Assembly: GCA_016196565.1 (NCBI GenBank)
Contig: JACPXK010000087.1
Span: forward strand, 1 to 23,128
DNA: 23,128 bases
DNA from: Candidatus Omnitrophota bacterium
Lineage (GTDB): Bacteria > Omnitrophota > Omnitrophia > Omnitrophales > Aquincolibacteriaceae
Reading direction: 5' to 3'
Position numbers and translations under genes: made by a program. Of this stretch, positions 22,038 through 23,128 are shown piece after piece. Each line of letters opens with the position of its first letter. Within the stretch, counting starts at the first letter, position 1. The notes beneath the pieces are model-generated. The model was not told the origin of the DNA. It did no database searches and saw only the letters and a program-made list of their open reading frames with translations.

Positions 22038-23128
22038 ATGAAAGACTGGAAGTACTCGGGAAATTTTCGATACGTCAGCCTCTATTTACTCGCGATATTT
22101 TTTTTCCAGCAAATTGCCTGGTCGGCCCCGGATCTTCCGGCCCTTCTAAAACCCGCGAATCAGTCCTCTCCGGAACAGCCCATTCCGGGAAATCCTCAAA
22201 CCCCCGCTGGGGAAGCGGCCACTCAAACCACCAATCAATTTCTCGAAGACACACTTACATTAACTCCATTAAGGGATCAAGAGGAGATCCTTCGTCCTCA
22301 GGATGACGATCGTCATTCTGAGGACGAAGTCCGAAGAATCTATGAACTCGAGCGCCATGATTTTGAAGAAGCGGTGGATCTGTTAAGGCCCGAATACGCC
22401 AGCGCGGTAATAGTAAAATCCCTCAGCGAAGAAAATATCAAATCCCTTCTTAATCTTTCTTTTGAAACGGCAATCATTGTGCTTCATGGGGAGATCGTGC
22501 TGTTTTCAACCGGCGGCAAGGAAGAGATAGGAATCTCGGAGCCAGTCAAAGCATTGCTTGAAAAAGCCAATTTTATTTCGCATACCCATGTCGTAGCCTC
22601 GGAAGAAAACGGGCCTTCGCTTTATGATTTGGAAAATGCGGTAAGTGCTCCCGCAGAGGAGTATGTGCTCAGCCGCAAAGGCGTCTTTAAATACAATCAA
22701 ACCAGTTTTTTGAATCCCGGGAATCCGGACTCTTATACAAATTATCTTGAAGCGTTAAATGCCGCTAAAGCAAATTCCGAGCTAAAAGATCAAGTTAGAG
22801 CCCGCGCCGATCTGAATCAATTCATTCGTGAAATGGATTCCCTGAATGAGATGGATAGCAGCCCGCAAATATTCCGTGCTTCGGAGGATGTCTCGCCGCT
22901 TGGGAGGGTACTCAAACTCGATGACAATCTTGCGCTTGATGGGGTGGATGATTTGAAGGCGATTGCGAATACGCCGGATATCAACCTTGGTATTCACACG
23001 GAGCGAACGGTATCGATATGGTTTCGAGTGGAAGATCCTTCTATTAATACGCGTAAGCAGGTGATCTATGAAGAAGGCGGAGCGGGAAGAGGATTGAATA
23101 TGTATGTGTATGACGGAAAATTATATGC
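22038..23128 (+). CDS. Large secreted protein with LamG-like domain (5' part, runs off the window)
   Basis: The frame is open from ATG 22038 to the last base, at least 363 residues. GAGG lies six bases upstream. A signal peptide covers about 12-30 (VSLYLLAIFFFQQIAWSA). A Pro/Gln/Thr-rich linker follows (30-80). Residues about 83-102 are encoded by a palindromic repeat. An alpha/beta region (about 103-290) contains HGE at 150-152 and HTH at 182-184 followed by Ser194 and Asp197, loosely like a JAMM/MPN metal site. From about 291 a LamG/concanavalin-like domain begins (LDGVDDLKAIANTPDINLG, TVSIWFRVED, QVIYEEGG). Such domains bind glycans or proteins. It is probably the start of a much longer extracellular protein. 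Confidence 0.85.
   Translation, partial: MKDWKYSGNFRYVSLYLLAIFFFQQIAWSAPDLPALLKPANQSSPEQPIPGNPQTPAGEAATQTTNQFLEDTLTLTPLRDQEEILRPQDDDRHSEDEVRRIYELERHDFEEAVDLLRPEYASAVIVKSLSEENIKSLLNLSFETAIIVLHGEIVLFSTGGKEEIGISEPVKALLEKANFISHTHVVASEENGPSLYDLENAVSAPAEEYVLSRKGVFKYNQTSFLNPGNPDSYTNYLEALNAAKANSELKDQVRARADLNQFIREMDSLNEMDSSPQIFRASEDVSPLGRVLKLDDNLALDGVDDLKAIANTPDINLGIHTERTVSIWFRVEDPSINTRKQVIYEEGGAGRGLNMYVYDGKLY
22284..22341. repeat. Palindromic dispersed repeat, copy 3, inside a coding sequence
   Basis: Its halves match the copy at 1682-1743 but in swapped order: GAGATCCTTCG...TCAGGATGAC, then GATC, then GTCATTCTGAGG...GAAGAATCT. The centre, 22290-22329, is a 40-base palindrome with one mismatch. It stays in frame and encodes about residues 83-102 of the LamG-like protein (ILRPQDDDRHSEDEVRRI), a charged linker. 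Confidence 0.8.

Overview
The window reads as one stretch of a Gram-negative-type bacterial chromosome from a poorly cultured lineage. The likeliest fit is the PVC superphylum, for example Omnitrophota. This placement is an inference from three things: the mix of housekeeping genes, an altered CdsA signature, and many secreted TPR, Gly-rich and LamG-type proteins. No 16S or marker phylogeny is available here.

Left part (1-13998). The 3' tail of an unknown gene is followed by a good sigma-70-type promoter, tRNA-Gly(GCC) and a hairpin-packed leader. Then comes a twelve-gene run on the + strand, mostly joined by stop/start overlaps: tig, clpP, a class V aminotransferase, serA, purA, uppS, cdsA, dxr, rseP, proS, dinB and a MORN_2-repeat protein. 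It combines protein folding and turnover (tig, clpP, rseP), serine and purine synthesis, isoprenoid and lipid-carrier synthesis with phospholipid precursors (dxr, uppS, cdsA), translation (proS) and translesion synthesis (dinB). The uppS-cdsA-dxr-rseP-proS block is a familiar envelope cluster.

Middle (13985-18739). A minus-strand membrane-anchored protein converges on the operon and may be coupled to a 47-residue ORF upstream of it. A roughly 430-base non-coding region follows. It holds two adjacent long-range inverted-repeat structures, each predicted to fold as a three-way junction. Next are two secreted TPR proteins. The second begins with a metzincin-type zinc protease domain (HELGHLFGAVH plus a Met-turn).

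Right part (18740-23128). This holds a secreted Gly/Pro-rich repeat protein with a strong terminator, a secreted CBM11/CIA30-like protein, and a TlpA-type thioredoxin whose Shine-Dalgarno sequence lies inside a long hairpin. A minus-strand Phd/YefM-PIN toxin-antitoxin pair follows, with a visible promoter and operator. Last is the 5' end of a large secreted protein with a LamG-like domain, running off the window.

The most unusual signals are the structured non-coding regions (268-388 and 14774-15122), a palindromic repeat family with three copies (one supplying a start codon, one inside a coding sequence), and the hairpin that appears to mask the TlpA ribosome-binding site. All RNA-structure claims come from base pairing read by eye and have not been tested for covariation.
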